64,000 nt of DNA from BAIKAL-G1 sp943370385 (GTDB lineage: Bacteria > Cyanobacteriota > Cyanobacteriia > PCC-6307 > Cyanobiaceae): the NCBI GenBank assembly GCA_943370385.1, contig CALRQT020000008.1, positions 62,001-126,000 on the forward strand, read 5' to 3'. Position 1 is the first letter of the stretch, and each line of letters starts with the position of its first letter. The position numbers and the translations under genes are program-made. The notes under the pieces were generated by a model, which saw only the letters and a list, made by a program, of their open reading frames with translations, ran no database searches and was not told the DNA's origin. Shown here piece after piece: positions 41,596 to 51,048 of the stretch.

Positions 41596-43083
41596 TTGGC
41601 CCTGACCCTCGATCGTCAGCAGCCCCTCCACTTCATTGGGGTTGGCGGCATCGGGATGTCAGCGATCGCCGGGATCCTGGCCGACCGGGGCTTTGGGGTT
41701 AGCGGATCCGATCCCAAGGACAACGCCGTCTTGGCGGACCTGCGCAGCCGGGGCGTTCGCGTTTTTCTGCACCAGAGCGCCGCCACGATCACGGCCATCC
41801 TGGCCAACCCATCCCCCGCTGGGCCCCACTCTCCTGAGTCTGGGCAAGCCCTGCCGGCCCCCCAGCCGCTGGTGGTGGTCAGTTCCGCCGTGCCCAGCTC
41901 CAATCCCGAATTATTGGAAGCCCGGCGGCTCGGCCTCGAGGTGTGCCATCGCTCCGACGTGCTAGGCGCCCTGATCCGCTCCCAGAGCGCCATTGCCATT
42001 GCCGGCAGCCACGGCAAGACCACCACCAGCACGATGGTGGCCACCCTGCTGGCGGGCACCAACCAGGACCCCACGGCCGTGATCGGCGGCATCGTGCCCG
42101 CCTTTGGCAGTAATGGCCGCAGTGGCGCCGGCGCCCTGCTGGTGGCCGAAGCCGACGAATCCGATGGCTCCCTGGTGAAATTTCCCGCCAGCCTGGGGGT
42201 GATCACCAACCTGGAGCTGGACCACACGGACCACTACCCGGATCTGGACTCCCTGATCAGCACCCTGCAGCAATTCGCCCAGGGCTGCCAAAGCCTGCTG
42301 GCCAACTGGGATGACCCGGTCCTGCGGCAACACTTCGATGCCCAGGCCTGGTGGTCGGTCGTGCAGACGGAAGCGGTGGACTTCGCCGCCATCCCGGTTC
42401 AGCTCAACGGCGACAGCTGCGTGGCCGATTTCCACGAAGGGGGCCAACTGGTGGGCCGCTTCACCCTGCCCCTGCCGGGCCTGCACAACCTCAGCAACGC
42501 CACCGGCGCCCTGGCGGCCTGCCGCCTCCAGGGGGTGCCCTTCGCCGAGCTGAGCCAGGCCCTTGCCAGCCTGCAGGCCCCCGGTCGCCGCTTCGATTAT
42601 CGCGGCACCTGGCAGGGCCGCCAGGTGGTTGATGACTACGCCCACCATCCCAGTGAGGTGGCGGCCACCCTGGCCATGGCCCGGCTGATGGTGAGCAGCG
42701 GCCGCAGCCCCCTGCCCTGCCCGCCCCAGCGGCTGGTGGCGGTGTTCCAGCCCCATCGCTACACGCGCACGGCCCAGTTCCTGCAGGGCTTTGCCCAGGC
42801 CCTCAGCCAGGCCGATGCCCTGGTGCTCGCCCCCCTTTACACCGCCGGCGAAGCAGCGATCGCCGGCATCTCCAGTGAGGCCCTGGCCGCCGAGGTCCGG
42901 CGCATCCGCCCAGATCTGGCCGTGAGCGTGGCCCGGGACCTGGACGACCTAGCCGATCAAGTCGTGCTCAGCACCGTGGCGGGCGATCTCGTGTTGGCCA
43001 TGGGGGCTGGCGATGTCAACGGGCTCTGGAACCGCTTGCAACGGCTCGAAGAACGGCAAAGCCCCCTGGCCCTGGCGGCCTGA
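41596..43083 (+). CDS. murC: UDP-N-acetylmuramate--L-alanine ligase
   Basis: MurC adds L-alanine to UDP-MurNAc in peptidoglycan synthesis. A TTG start at 41596 with GGAG nine bases upstream gives 495 residues. The open frame runs further upstream but as shadow of gap2. Motifs: FIGVGGIGMSAIAG at 13-26, the P-loop GSHGKTTT at 137-144, and HPSEVAATL and FQPHRYTRT in the last third. murB follows after three bases. Confidence 0.95.
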   Translation: MALTLDRQQPLHFIGVGGIGMSAIAGILADRGFGVSGSDPKDNAVLADLRSRGVRVFLHQSAATITAILANPSPAGPHSPESGQALPAPQPLVVVSSAVPSSNPELLEARRLGLEVCHRSDVLGALIRSQSAIAIAGSHGKTTTSTMVATLLAGTNQDPTAVIGGIVPAFGSNGRSGAGALLVAEADESDGSLVKFPASLGVITNLELDHTDHYPDLDSLISTLQQFAQGCQSLLANWDDPVLRQHFDAQAWWSVVQTEAVDFAAIPVQLNGDSCVADFHEGGQLVGRFTLPLPGLHNLSNATGALAACRLQGVPFAELSQALASLQAPGRRFDYRGTWQGRQVVDDYAHHPSEVAATLAMARLMVSSGRSPLPCPPQRLVAVFQPHRYTRTAQFLQGFAQALSQADALVLAPLYTAGEAAIAGISSEALAAEVRRIRPDLAVSVARDLDDLADQVVLSTVAGDLVLAMGAGDVNGLWNRLQRLEERQSPLALAA

Positions 43084-43086
43084 GCC

Positions 43087-44031
43087 ATGGAGACCGCCGC
43101 CCTGCTTGCGGAGCTGGGAGCTGGGCTTCCCCCTGGGCTGCGGGCGGCGGTGAGCTTGGCCGACTTCACCACGTGGAAGGTGGGCGGAGCGGCCCAATGG
43201 TTCTGCGAACCCGAGGGCAACGACCAGGTGATCGGCCTGGCCCGCTGGGCCCGGCACCAGGGCCTGCCCCTGCAGGTGATCGGCGCCGGCTCCAACCTGC
43301 TGATCAGCGACCAGGGCCTGGCCGGCCTGACCCTCTGCCAACGGCGGCTCCAGGGCAGCCAGCTCGATGGCGCCACGGGCCTGATTGAAGCCCAGGCCGG
43401 TGAACCGATCCCTACCCTTGCCCGCCGGGCCGCCCGCGCCGGCCTAGGCGGCCTGGAGTGGGCCGTGGGCATCCCCGGCACGGTGGGGGGAGCCGTGGTG
43501 ATGAATGCGGGCGCCCAGGGGGGCTGCACCAGCGAGTGGCTCGAGGAGGTCACCGTGTTTGATCCCAACGGCGACGGCGAGCCCTTTGTGCTGGCCAGCC
43601 GCGATCTGGCCTTCGCCTACCGCCACAGCCGCCTGCAGCAGGAGCCCCTGGTGGTGCTCTCGGCCCGCTTCCGCCTGCGGGCCGGGCTGGATCCGGCCGC
43701 GGTGGGCCAACGCACCAGCGCCAACCTGCGCAGCCGCACCAGCAGCCAGCCCTACCAGCAACCGAGCTGCGGCAGCGTCTTCCGCAACCCGGAACCCCAG
43801 AAAGCGGGCCAGCTGATCGAAGCGCTGGGCCTCAAGGGCCTCAGCGTCGGCGGCGCGGCGGTTTCGACCCTCCATGCCAATTTCATCGTCAACACCGGGG
43901 CGGCCCGGGCCAGCGACATGGACCAGCTGATCGCCCTAGTGCAGGAGCGGGTTCGCCAGGCCCACGCCATCGAACTGCACCCGGAGGTCCAGCGGCTCGG
44001 CCCCTTTGCCGAACCCGCCCAGGCCACCTGA
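43087..44031 (+). CDS. murB: UDP-N-acetylenolpyruvoylglucosamine reductase
   Basis: MurB is the FAD enzyme that reduces the enolpyruvyl group to form UDP-MurNAc. The 314-residue product has FTTWKVGGAA, VIGAGSNLLI, a GCTSEW loop, PSCGSVFRNP with the catalytic serine region, and LHANFIVNTG. It lies three bases after murC, and ybaB follows. Confidence 0.95.
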   Translation: METAALLAELGAGLPPGLRAAVSLADFTTWKVGGAAQWFCEPEGNDQVIGLARWARHQGLPLQVIGAGSNLLISDQGLAGLTLCQRRLQGSQLDGATGLIEAQAGEPIPTLARRAARAGLGGLEWAVGIPGTVGGAVVMNAGAQGGCTSEWLEEVTVFDPNGDGEPFVLASRDLAFAYRHSRLQQEPLVVLSARFRLRAGLDPAAVGQRTSANLRSRTSSQPYQQPSCGSVFRNPEPQKAGQLIEALGLKGLSVGGAAVSTLHANFIVNTGAARASDMDQLIALVQERVRQAHAIELHPEVQRLGPFAEPAQAT

Positions 44032-44084
44032 AAGGACGCAAGGGCCGCAGGGATTAGCCTGAACTCACCTTGCGTTTTGCCTGA

Positions 44085-44426
44085 ATGGCCGGCTTCGGAC
44101 TTCCCAATTTCGGCCAGCTCACCGAAGCGTTCCGCAAGGCCCAACAGATCCAACAGGACGCCCAAAAACTCCAGGACGAACTGGATGCGATGGAGCTCGA
44201 GGGCAGTAGCAGCGATGGCCGCGCCAGCGTCTGGGTGTCGGGCAACCAGCAACCCCTGCGGGTGCGCGTGGCGCCTGAACTAGTGGCCGCTGGGGCCGAG
44301 GCCACCGAAACGGCCGTGCTGGAGGCCCTCAAGGCCGCCTACGAGCGCTCCACCGCCACGATGAAGGAACGCATGGAGGAACTGACCGGCGGCCTCAACC
44401 TCAACCTGCCCGGCATGGGGGGCTGA
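44085..44426 (+). CDS. YbaB/EbfC nucleoid-associated protein
   Basis: A 113-residue protein opens AGFGLPNFGQLTEAFRKAQQ and has a long helix (IQQDAQKLQDELDAMELEG) typical of the YbaB/EbfC family, which binds DNA as a dimer. It follows murB by 54 bp, the common cyanobacterial order. It converges on rsgA. Confidence 0.9.
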   Translation: MAGFGLPNFGQLTEAFRKAQQIQQDAQKLQDELDAMELEGSSSDGRASVWVSGNQQPLRVRVAPELVAAGAEATETAVLEALKAAYERSTATMKERMEELTGGLNLNLPGMGG

Positions 44427-44479
44427 AACGGGCCGGGGGCTGACAGCTTTGGAGCCGGGTTCAGGGAGCCGCCAGCGCC

Positions 44480-45664
44480 CTAACCCCGAGTCCCTGGAGC
44501 CAGGTCCCGATCCTCCCCCTCCTCCCCATCGCGATCAGGGGAGGAGTCGTCACCCTGGGGCCCATCCCCCTGCCGTTGCCGCTTGCGCGACAGTTGGCGC
44601 AAGCGCGGATCGAGGCGGGGCTCCGAGCGGCCACCGCGCTGTTTAAGGCCGGGTTCGGCGGGCCGGGATTTGGCGGCCGCCTCCTGGGCCAGCACCTGGT
44701 CCAAGCACTGCAAATAATGGGGATAGCGGGGCCAGTCGCTGCCAACGGCGCAGCCCGGATCGCCCTGGTGCAGGCAATTGGTGAAGCGGCAACCGCCCGC
44801 GCCCAGGCGCCCCCGCACCTCGGGGAACAACCCCACCAGCGCACCAGGGTCCAGCGGTACGTCAGGCCGGTTGAAGCCGGGGGTGTCGGCGAGGAGGCCA
44901 CCGGCGCCAATGGCAAACAACTCCACATGGCGGGTGGTGTGGCGACCCCGCTGCAGGCGCCCCGACACGGCCCCCACCCGCAGGGCCAGATCCGGCACCA
45001 GGGCATTCAGCAGGCTGCTCTTGCCCACCCCGGAGGGGCCACAGAGCACGGCAATCCCCGGCTGCGCCAAGTGGTGGCGCAGGGGCTCGATGCCGGCGCC
45101 CGTTTGGGCAGACACCAGCCAGGGTTCATAGCCCCAGGCCGCCAGACGCTGGCGCCACTCCTGCAGGACCTGGGGCGCCAGTAGATCGGCCTTGGTGAGC
45201 ACCAGATCCACCTGGACCCCGGTGGCTTCGGCCGTGAGCAGGAAGCGGGTGAGCTGGATCGGATCGAGGTCGGGCTGCACCAGGGCCATCACCACCACCA
45301 CCCGGTTGCAGTTGGCCACCGCCGGCCGGGCCAGCAGGCTGGAGCGGGGCGCCACCGCCGCCACGGCGCCGCGGCGGGAGCTCCAGTCGACCCCCTCCAC
45401 CGTGACCCGGTCACCCACGCAGATCTGTTGGCCGGTCTTGCCCAGGCGGGTTCGGCGCACACACAGCAACTGGTCCACCCCTCCCGGGCCAGCGGCCTCC
45501 AGGGCCACCCGGCAGAAATTGGCCTCCAGGGCCACCACCAGTCCGCCCACAGAAAGGCCGGCAAGGGAGGGATCAGGGCCGGTCTCAGGCGCCCGTTGAG
45601 CGCTGGACAGACCTGGGTTGCCGAGGCGGGAGCCTTCGCCCGGATCCGGCGCCTCAGCCCCCAT
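44480..45664 (-). CDS. rsgA: Ribosome small-subunit GTPase RsgA
   Basis: RsgA is a late 30S assembly GTPase with circularly permuted G motifs. The 394-residue protein has TKAD at 157-160, GPSGVGKS at 209-216 and DTPGF at 260-264. It then has the zinc-binding run CRFTNCLHQGDPGC and a basic C-terminus. An N-terminal OB fold (VALEANFCRVAL) precedes the GTPase. The start overlaps the end of the TusA-like gene by 11 bases. Confidence 0.93.
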   Translation of the reverse strand: MGAEAPDPGEGSRLGNPGLSSAQRAPETGPDPSLAGLSVGGLVVALEANFCRVALEAAGPGGVDQLLCVRRTRLGKTGQQICVGDRVTVEGVDWSSRRGAVAAVAPRSSLLARPAVANCNRVVVVMALVQPDLDPIQLTRFLLTAEATGVQVDLVLTKADLLAPQVLQEWRQRLAAWGYEPWLVSAQTGAGIEPLRHHLAQPGIAVLCGPSGVGKSSLLNALVPDLALRVGAVSGRLQRGRHTTRHVELFAIGAGGLLADTPGFNRPDVPLDPGALVGLFPEVRGRLGAGGCRFTNCLHQGDPGCAVGSDWPRYPHYLQCLDQVLAQEAAAKSRPAEPGLKQRGGRSEPRLDPRLRQLSRKRQRQGDGPQGDDSSPDRDGEEGEDRDLAPGTRG

Positions 45665-45926
45665 GGCGGCAGATCAGCAGGCGCACGGCTCCGTCGGCTA
45701 GGAGCGTGATCTGCACCTGGTGTCCGGCCTGGCGCAGGCCATCACCGACTAGGCGCTCGGGCTCGCCCGCATCCAGGTCCACTTGGAGCCAGGCCCCGGG
45801 GTCGATGGTTTCCAAGGCCAGGCGGGTACGGATGAAGTTCACCGGACAGGCCGTGCCGCGCAGATCCAGGCTCAGGCTGGGCACCCGTTGGTCCAGCTCC
45901 TGGGGAGCCTCGGCGCCCGTCCCCAT
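45654..45926 (-). CDS. TusA/SirA-like sulfur carrier domain protein
   Basis: A 90-residue protein from ATG 45926 carries LDLRGTACPVNFIRTRLAL, the CPxx motif of TusA-type sulfur carriers, with the Cys as acceptor, followed by the usual beta-alpha-beta (LQVDLDAGEPERLVGDGLRQ, GHQVQITLLADG). The longer frame to 46013 lies inside dnaJ and is not used. Role likely in sulfur transfer to tRNA or cofactors, which is inference. Confidence 0.82.
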   Translation of the reverse strand: MGTGAEAPQELDQRVPSLSLDLRGTACPVNFIRTRLALETIDPGAWLQVDLDAGEPERLVGDGLRQAGHQVQITLLADGAVRLLICRHGG

Positions 45927-45951
45927 AGCCCTGTCACCGCCCTGGGACGGA

Positions 45952-47079
45952 TTAACCACCAAACAGGCCGCCGAACAGGCCGCTCTTATGGGGATGCTTG
46001 TGGCCCTTGGCACTGTGGTGGCCGGCCAGTTCCTCCAGCAAGTTGCGCTCCTCGCCGTTGAGCTTGGTGGGCAGCTGCACCTTGATGCTGATCAGGTGGT
46101 TGCCACGGGCAACGGGGTTGCCGAGTTTGGGCACCCCCTTGCCGGTGAGGTTCAGCACCGCCCCGGGCTGGGTGCCGGCCGGCAGGTCTAGGGCCTGGGC
46201 TCCGTCCACGGTCTCCACCTCGATCTTGTCGCCCAGGATCGCCTGCAGGTAATTGACCGTGACCTCGGAGTGGATCGTGATCCCGTCACGCCGCAGCTGG
46301 GGATGGGGCTGGACCGTGAGAAACACATACAAATCCCCAGCCGGGCCGCCCCGCTGGCCGGCGTTGCCCTCATTCGACACGCGCAGGCGGGTGCCGGTGT
46401 CGACCCCGGCGGGGATGTTGATGCGCAGCTTCTTGCGCACCTGTTGCAGCCCCTGCCCGCCACAGGCGTTGCAGGGATCGGCGATCACTTCGCCCGTGCC
46501 TTCGCAGGTGGGGCAGGGGGCCACCTGGGTGAAGCTGCCAAAGGGGGTGCGGGTGGCGCGGCGCACCTGGCCGGCGCCGGAGCAGGTACCGCAGGTGGTG
46601 GGGCCGCTGCCGGCCTTGGCGCCGGAGCCCTTGCAGGTGGTGCAGGTTTCCAGGTGCCGGATCTGAACCTCCTTCTCCTGGCCGGCGATCGCCTCGCTGA
46701 AGCTGATGGTCAGGTCGAAGCGCAGGTCATCGCCCTGGCGGGGGCCGCGGCGGCGGGCACCGCCGCCGCCCTGGGCGGCGCCGCCGCCGAAGCCGCTGAA
46801 GAAGGTCTCAAACAGGTCGGCAAAACCGCCCATATCGCCCATGTCGGGCATGCCGCCGCCACCACCCAGGCCGGCCTCGCCGAACTGGTCGTAGCGGCTG
46901 CGGGTCTGGGGATCGCTCAGCACCCCGTAGGCGCGGCCAATCTCCTTGAACTTGTCCTCAGCCCCAGGATCCTTGTTGACATCGGGGTGGTATTGCCGGG
47001 CCATGCGGCGATAGGCCCGCTTGAGGGTCTCGGGGTCCGCATCCCGGCTGACCCCCAAGAGGTCGTAGTAATCCGCCAT
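45952..47079 (-). CDS. dnaJ: Chaperone protein DnaJ
   Basis: DnaJ stimulates Hsp70 ATPase and delivers clients. The 375-residue protein has a J domain with HPD (RQYHPDVNKD), a Gly/Phe-rich linker, four CxxCxGxG zinc repeats (CTTCKGSG, CGTCSGAG, CPTCEGTG, CNACGGQG) and the C-terminal substrate domain. It follows grpE by 41 bp on the same strand. Confidence 0.95.
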   Translation of the reverse strand: MADYYDLLGVSRDADPETLKRAYRRMARQYHPDVNKDPGAEDKFKEIGRAYGVLSDPQTRSRYDQFGEAGLGGGGGMPDMGDMGGFADLFETFFSGFGGGAAQGGGGARRRGPRQGDDLRFDLTISFSEAIAGQEKEVQIRHLETCTTCKGSGAKAGSGPTTCGTCSGAGQVRRATRTPFGSFTQVAPCPTCEGTGEVIADPCNACGGQGLQQVRKKLRINIPAGVDTGTRLRVSNEGNAGQRGGPAGDLYVFLTVQPHPQLRRDGITIHSEVTVNYLQAILGDKIEVETVDGAQALDLPAGTQPGAVLNLTGKGVPKLGNPVARGNHLISIKVQLPTKLNGEERNLLEELAGHHSAKGHKHPHKSGLFGGLFGG

Positions 47080-47120
47080 CGCTCAGCTCTATTAGTGGAA
47101 CCCTAAAACCGTGAACTGGC

Positions 47121-47816
47121 TCAATCGCCTTCGCTGGGGCCGGCCGGGGCCGGAGCCGAGGGACCTGGTCCCATGGACACCTTGACGAGGGCGTGGCGGA
47201 GCACCCGGCCATCGAGGTGATACCCCCGTTGCAGTTCGGCAATCACCACATCCTCAGGATGCTCCTCGCTGGGCTCGCGCAACACGGCCTCGTGCAGGCT
47301 GGGATCGAAGGGTTCGCCCTCCACCCGCATCGGCGACACCCCCAGCTGCTTGAACACCTCAACCAGCTGCTTGTAGAGCCCCTGGTAGCTGCGGTGCAAG
47401 CCCTGGGCTTCCTCGTGCTGGGGATCAAGCTGCTGGCGGGCCCGCTCGAAGTTGTCCACCACCGGCAGGATCTCGCTGAGGGTGGAGCAGGTGATCTGCA
47501 GGCGTTGGTCCTGCTGGTCGCGGGACTGGCGCTTGCGGAAGTTGTCGAAATCGGCGGCAATCCGCATGGACTGGGAGCGCAGGCTCTCGTACTCGCTGCG
47601 CAGGGCCGCAAGTTCCGCCTCCAACTGCTCCTCCCTGGAGCCTGAAACAGCCCCTATCTCGTTGGCCCCATCGCCCTCGCTGCCCGAAGCGGAATTGGCC
47701 TCCAGGACCGGACCTTCGGCCCCAACCCCAGGAGCCTGGTCAGAAGGATGGTCGACCGGCGCGGCGCTAACGGCCTCGGCTGCGGAGTCGTGGGGATGGT
47801 TGGCGTCGCCGCTCAT
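47121..47816 (-). CDS. grpE: Nucleotide exchange factor GrpE
   Basis: GrpE releases ADP from DnaK. The 231-residue product from ATG 47816 has an acidic variable N-terminus (about 75 residues), a long coiled coil (REEQLEAELAALRSEYESLR) and the conserved ADFDNFRKRQSRD and LPVVDNFERAR. Longer upstream frame is excluded as it enters the divergent pilB leader. dnaJ follows in the transcript. Confidence 0.93.
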   Translation of the reverse strand: MSGDANHPHDSAAEAVSAAPVDHPSDQAPGVGAEGPVLEANSASGSEGDGANEIGAVSGSREEQLEAELAALRSEYESLRSQSMRIAADFDNFRKRQSRDQQDQRLQITCSTLSEILPVVDNFERARQQLDPQHEEAQGLHRSYQGLYKQLVEVFKQLGVSPMRVEGEPFDPSLHEAVLREPSEEHPEDVVIAELQRGYHLDGRVLRHALVKVSMGPGPSAPAPAGPSEGD

Positions 47817-47922
47817 GCTGACTGAAGCGAGGATCTGACCTAGACATGTTGGATTCTCACGGGCGCTACCCACAAGCGGGGGAAGCCCGCACCTCTCCAG
47901 GTCTGCCGGCCCCCCCCAAGCC

Positions 47923-49731
47923 ATGACCCTGACTCCTTCGCGGCCCGTCCCTGTGGCCACCGATCCCCTGCAGCAGAGGCTGGAAGTGGAGCTGCTGCTG
48001 GGGGAACGGTTGCTGACTGCGGCCGAACTGGGCGAGGCCGGACCGATCCGTTGGAGCTGGAACCCCTCGCTCAGCCAGGAGCAATGCGAGGAGTTCACCT
48101 GCCTGCCGGTGCGTCAGTACGACGGCTTGCTGGTGGTCGCGATCCCCACCACCCTCGAACGGGTGGAGCGGGACCGGCTCCAGGAGATCGCCCTTAGCCA
48201 AGGACTAAGGATGGAACTGCGTTTGGCGATGAAGACGGATATCGAAGCGATTCTGGAAGAAACCCGCTCAAGCAGCGCTGAAGAGGAATCCTTCAAGGTT
48301 GATTCCAGCGATAGCAGCACCAGCAATGAGCCCTTTTCCTTGCTGGACAACCTCAACCAGGTAGCCAGTCTTGAAGCTGCTCCTGAGGAGGACAATTTCC
48401 TCAACATGGACCTGGAAACGACCAATTCCTCGCCCATCATCAACCTGGTAGACAAAATTTTAATTCAAGCCCTAAGCAGTGGCACCAGCGATATCCACAT
48501 TGAGCCCCAAGAGGATGGCCTGGTGATTCGATTGCGCCACGATGGCGTGCTCGAGCAACTCGCCGTATTGCCGAAAAATATCATCCCAGCGATCACTTCT
48601 AGATTAAAAATCATGGCGGATCTTGATATTGCTGAACGACGACTACCCCAAGATGGTCGCATTCGCCGGATGTTCCGCGGCCGCGTCTTCGATCTACGCG
48701 TAAGCACCCTGCCGACCCGTTATGGTGAAAAAGTCTGCCTGCGGCTGCTCGATAGCGGTTCGACCAAACTCGGACTCGACAAACTGATCAGCAATCAAGA
48801 AGCCCTGGCCATGGTGAGGGATATGGGATCGAAGCCCTACGGCATGATTCTGGTAACTGGCCCGACGGGCTCGGGTAAATCCACAACCCTCTATTCACTC
48901 CTATCGGAACGCAATAGTCCGGCTATCAACATATCAACCGTTGAAGATCCTATTGAATACAGCCTCAAGGGGATCTCCCAAACCCAGGTGAATCGCGAAA
49001 AGGGCTACGACTTTGCCCGGGCCCTACGGGCGTTCATGCGCCAAGATCCCGATGTGCTGCTGGTGGGTGAAACTAGGGATCTAGAAACGGCCAAAACAGC
49101 TGTGGAAGCAGCCCTTACCGGACACCTGGTATTAACCACCTTGCACGCTAATGACGCTCCCAGTGCCATTGCCCGACTGGCGGAAATGGGAGTGGAACCG
49201 TTCCTGGTCAGCGCCTCCCTGATTGGCATCGTTTCACAACGCCTGGTCAGACGCGTTTGTCCAACCTGCCGGATTGCCTACCATCCGAGCGAACAGGAGC
49301 TAGCTCGCTTTGGCTTGCTTGCCAACAGCGAGGCAAATATCACCTTCTTCAAGTCGAAGCGGGCAACTGAGTCGCACGAGAAGCCTTGTGCTACCTGCAA
49401 AGGTCTTGGTTACAAGGGTCGGATTGGTGTTTACGAAGTTCTGCGTATCAATGATAGTTTGGCCTCTGCTATTTCCCTAGAAACAAGCACCGAGCAGATC
49501 CGCCGCCTGGCCCTGGAAAATGGCATGACAACCCTATTGGGCTACGGACTCGACCTGGTGCGCAATGGTTACACAACCCTGGAAGAGATTGGCCGGATGA
49601 TTCTTACCGATGCCGGACTTGAATCGGAACGCAAAGCCAAGGCCCTCCACACGATCACCTGTAAGGGCTGTGGCGCCGGCATGCAGGATGACTGGCTGGA
49701 ATGCCCCTACTGCTTAACCCCAAGAAACTAG
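47923..49731 (+). CDS. pilB: Type IV pilus assembly ATPase PilB/GspE with C-terminal zinc ribbon
   Basis: This 602-residue hexameric ATPase powers pilus extension. Walker A is GPTGSGKST (313-321), followed by VEDPIEY (Asp box), MRQDPDVLLVGETRD and HANDAPSAIARL, with the family cysteine pairs CPTC and CATC. The last 23 residues add a second zinc-ribbon-like unit, C580-K-G-C583 and C594-P-Y-C597, not part of the usual PilB core. Codon use is less GC-rich than in flanking dnaJ/grpE. It precedes pilT by 153 bp. Confidence 0.92.
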   Translation: MTLTPSRPVPVATDPLQQRLEVELLLGERLLTAAELGEAGPIRWSWNPSLSQEQCEEFTCLPVRQYDGLLVVAIPTTLERVERDRLQEIALSQGLRMELRLAMKTDIEAILEETRSSSAEEESFKVDSSDSSTSNEPFSLLDNLNQVASLEAAPEEDNFLNMDLETTNSSPIINLVDKILIQALSSGTSDIHIEPQEDGLVIRLRHDGVLEQLAVLPKNIIPAITSRLKIMADLDIAERRLPQDGRIRRMFRGRVFDLRVSTLPTRYGEKVCLRLLDSGSTKLGLDKLISNQEALAMVRDMGSKPYGMILVTGPTGSGKSTTLYSLLSERNSPAINISTVEDPIEYSLKGISQTQVNREKGYDFARALRAFMRQDPDVLLVGETRDLETAKTAVEAALTGHLVLTTLHANDAPSAIARLAEMGVEPFLVSASLIGIVSQRLVRRVCPTCRIAYHPSEQELARFGLLANSEANITFFKSKRATESHEKPCATCKGLGYKGRIGVYEVLRINDSLASAISLETSTEQIRRLALENGMTTLLGYGLDLVRNGYTTLEEIGRMILTDAGLESERKAKALHTITCKGCGAGMQDDWLECPYCLTPRN

Positions 49732-49884
49732 ATTGAAAATGGTCAGTCACCCGAAGGTCAAATGACAGTCGCATAAGTCCCAACGCTAGACTTTCAGGAA
49801 AACCCCCAATAAAACGGCCCAACGGGTTGCTTATTTATTAGATTTCCTTGATAATCGCTACTATCTTGACCGGGAGTCGGAACC

Positions 49885-50961
49885 ATGGAATTACTGATCG
49901 AAGACCTCATGACCCAATTGGTGGAGGGGGGTGGCAGTGACTTGCATCTCTCGGTCGGCCAGCCCCCCTACGGACGTTTCAATGGCAAGCTGACGCCGAT
50001 GCGCGAAGAGAAGTTATCAGAACAGGACTGTAATCAATTAATTTTTTCCCTGGTCAACAACTCCCAACGCAAACAACTGGAGCAAACCTGGGAACTGGAC
50101 TGCGCCTATGGACTAAAGGGAATCGCCCGTTTCCGCGTTAATGCCTACCGGCAGCGAGGCACCTATGCCGCTTGCCTGCGCGCCCTCAGTAACCATATTC
50201 CGACCACGGAAGATCTGGCCCTGCCAGCCGTTGTGGTGGAATCCTGCAGCAAACCGAGGGGTCTGATTCTGGTGACCGGCCCCACTGGCTCGGGGAAAAC
50301 CACCACCTTGGCCTCCTTAATGAATCATATCAACCACAGCAGGGCCGAGCATATTCTTACCATCGAGGATCCCATTGAATTCACCTATGTCAATGATCTC
50401 AGCCTGATCCATCAGCGGCAAATCAACGAAGACACCAGGAGTTTCAGCGCTGCCCTACGGGCGGCCCTGCGGGAAGACCCGGACGTCATCCTGATCGGTG
50501 AAATGCGCGATCTAGAAACCATCCAACTGGCAATCACAGCCGCCGAAACCGGCCACCTTGTCTTTGGCACCCTACACACCAGCTCAGCACCCCAGACCAT
50601 CGACCGCATGCTCGATGTGTTCCCCGCTGAACAAATGAATCAGATTCGCACCCAACTCAGTAGCAGCCTGGTGGGCATCTTCTCCCAAACACTTTGCCAG
50701 GCCCTGAATCCCTTACCCGGTCAGTACGCCAGGGTACTGGCCCAGGAAATCATGGTCAATACACCGGCCGTCGCCAATTTAATTCGTGAAGGCAAAACCG
50801 CCCAGCTCTATTCTCAGATGCAAACAGGTGGGCAGCTGGGCATGCAAACCCTTGAAAAAGCCCTAGCCAATCTGGTCAACGCAAAAATCATCAGCACCAA
50901 AGAAGCCCTGTCGAAAGCCAGCAAACCGGAGGAATTAAGCCGGATGCTTCAAGCCACTTAA
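49885..50961 (+). CDS. pilT: Type IV pilus retraction ATPase PilT
   Basis: PilT depolymerises the pilus for twitching and DNA uptake. The 358-residue protein has Walker A GPTGSGKTT (132-140), ALREDPDVILIGEMRDLET and FGTLHTSSAPQTIDRMLDVF split by the usual His box. Family-conserved DLHLSVGQPP lies near the N-terminus. It is between pilB and pilC. Confidence 0.95.
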   Translation: MELLIEDLMTQLVEGGGSDLHLSVGQPPYGRFNGKLTPMREEKLSEQDCNQLIFSLVNNSQRKQLEQTWELDCAYGLKGIARFRVNAYRQRGTYAACLRALSNHIPTTEDLALPAVVVESCSKPRGLILVTGPTGSGKTTTLASLMNHINHSRAEHILTIEDPIEFTYVNDLSLIHQRQINEDTRSFSAALRAALREDPDVILIGEMRDLETIQLAITAAETGHLVFGTLHTSSAPQTIDRMLDVFPAEQMNQIRTQLSSSLVGIFSQTLCQALNPLPGQYARVLAQEIMVNTPAVANLIREGKTAQLYSQMQTGGQLGMQTLEKALANLVNAKIISTKEALSKASKPEELSRMLQAT

Positions 50962-51048
50962 GGCTGCGATCAAATCTGCGGCCTCAACCTCAAGAGCCCA
51001 CCACCACCCTTAACGCTTTTCAACGCCTTACCTGACTACCAAAGCGCC

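Noticed and set aside
46270..47106. A 278-residue plus-strand frame rich in Ala and Gly
   Set aside because: It is the reverse of the DnaJ zinc-finger and J-domain coding region and has no domain of its own.
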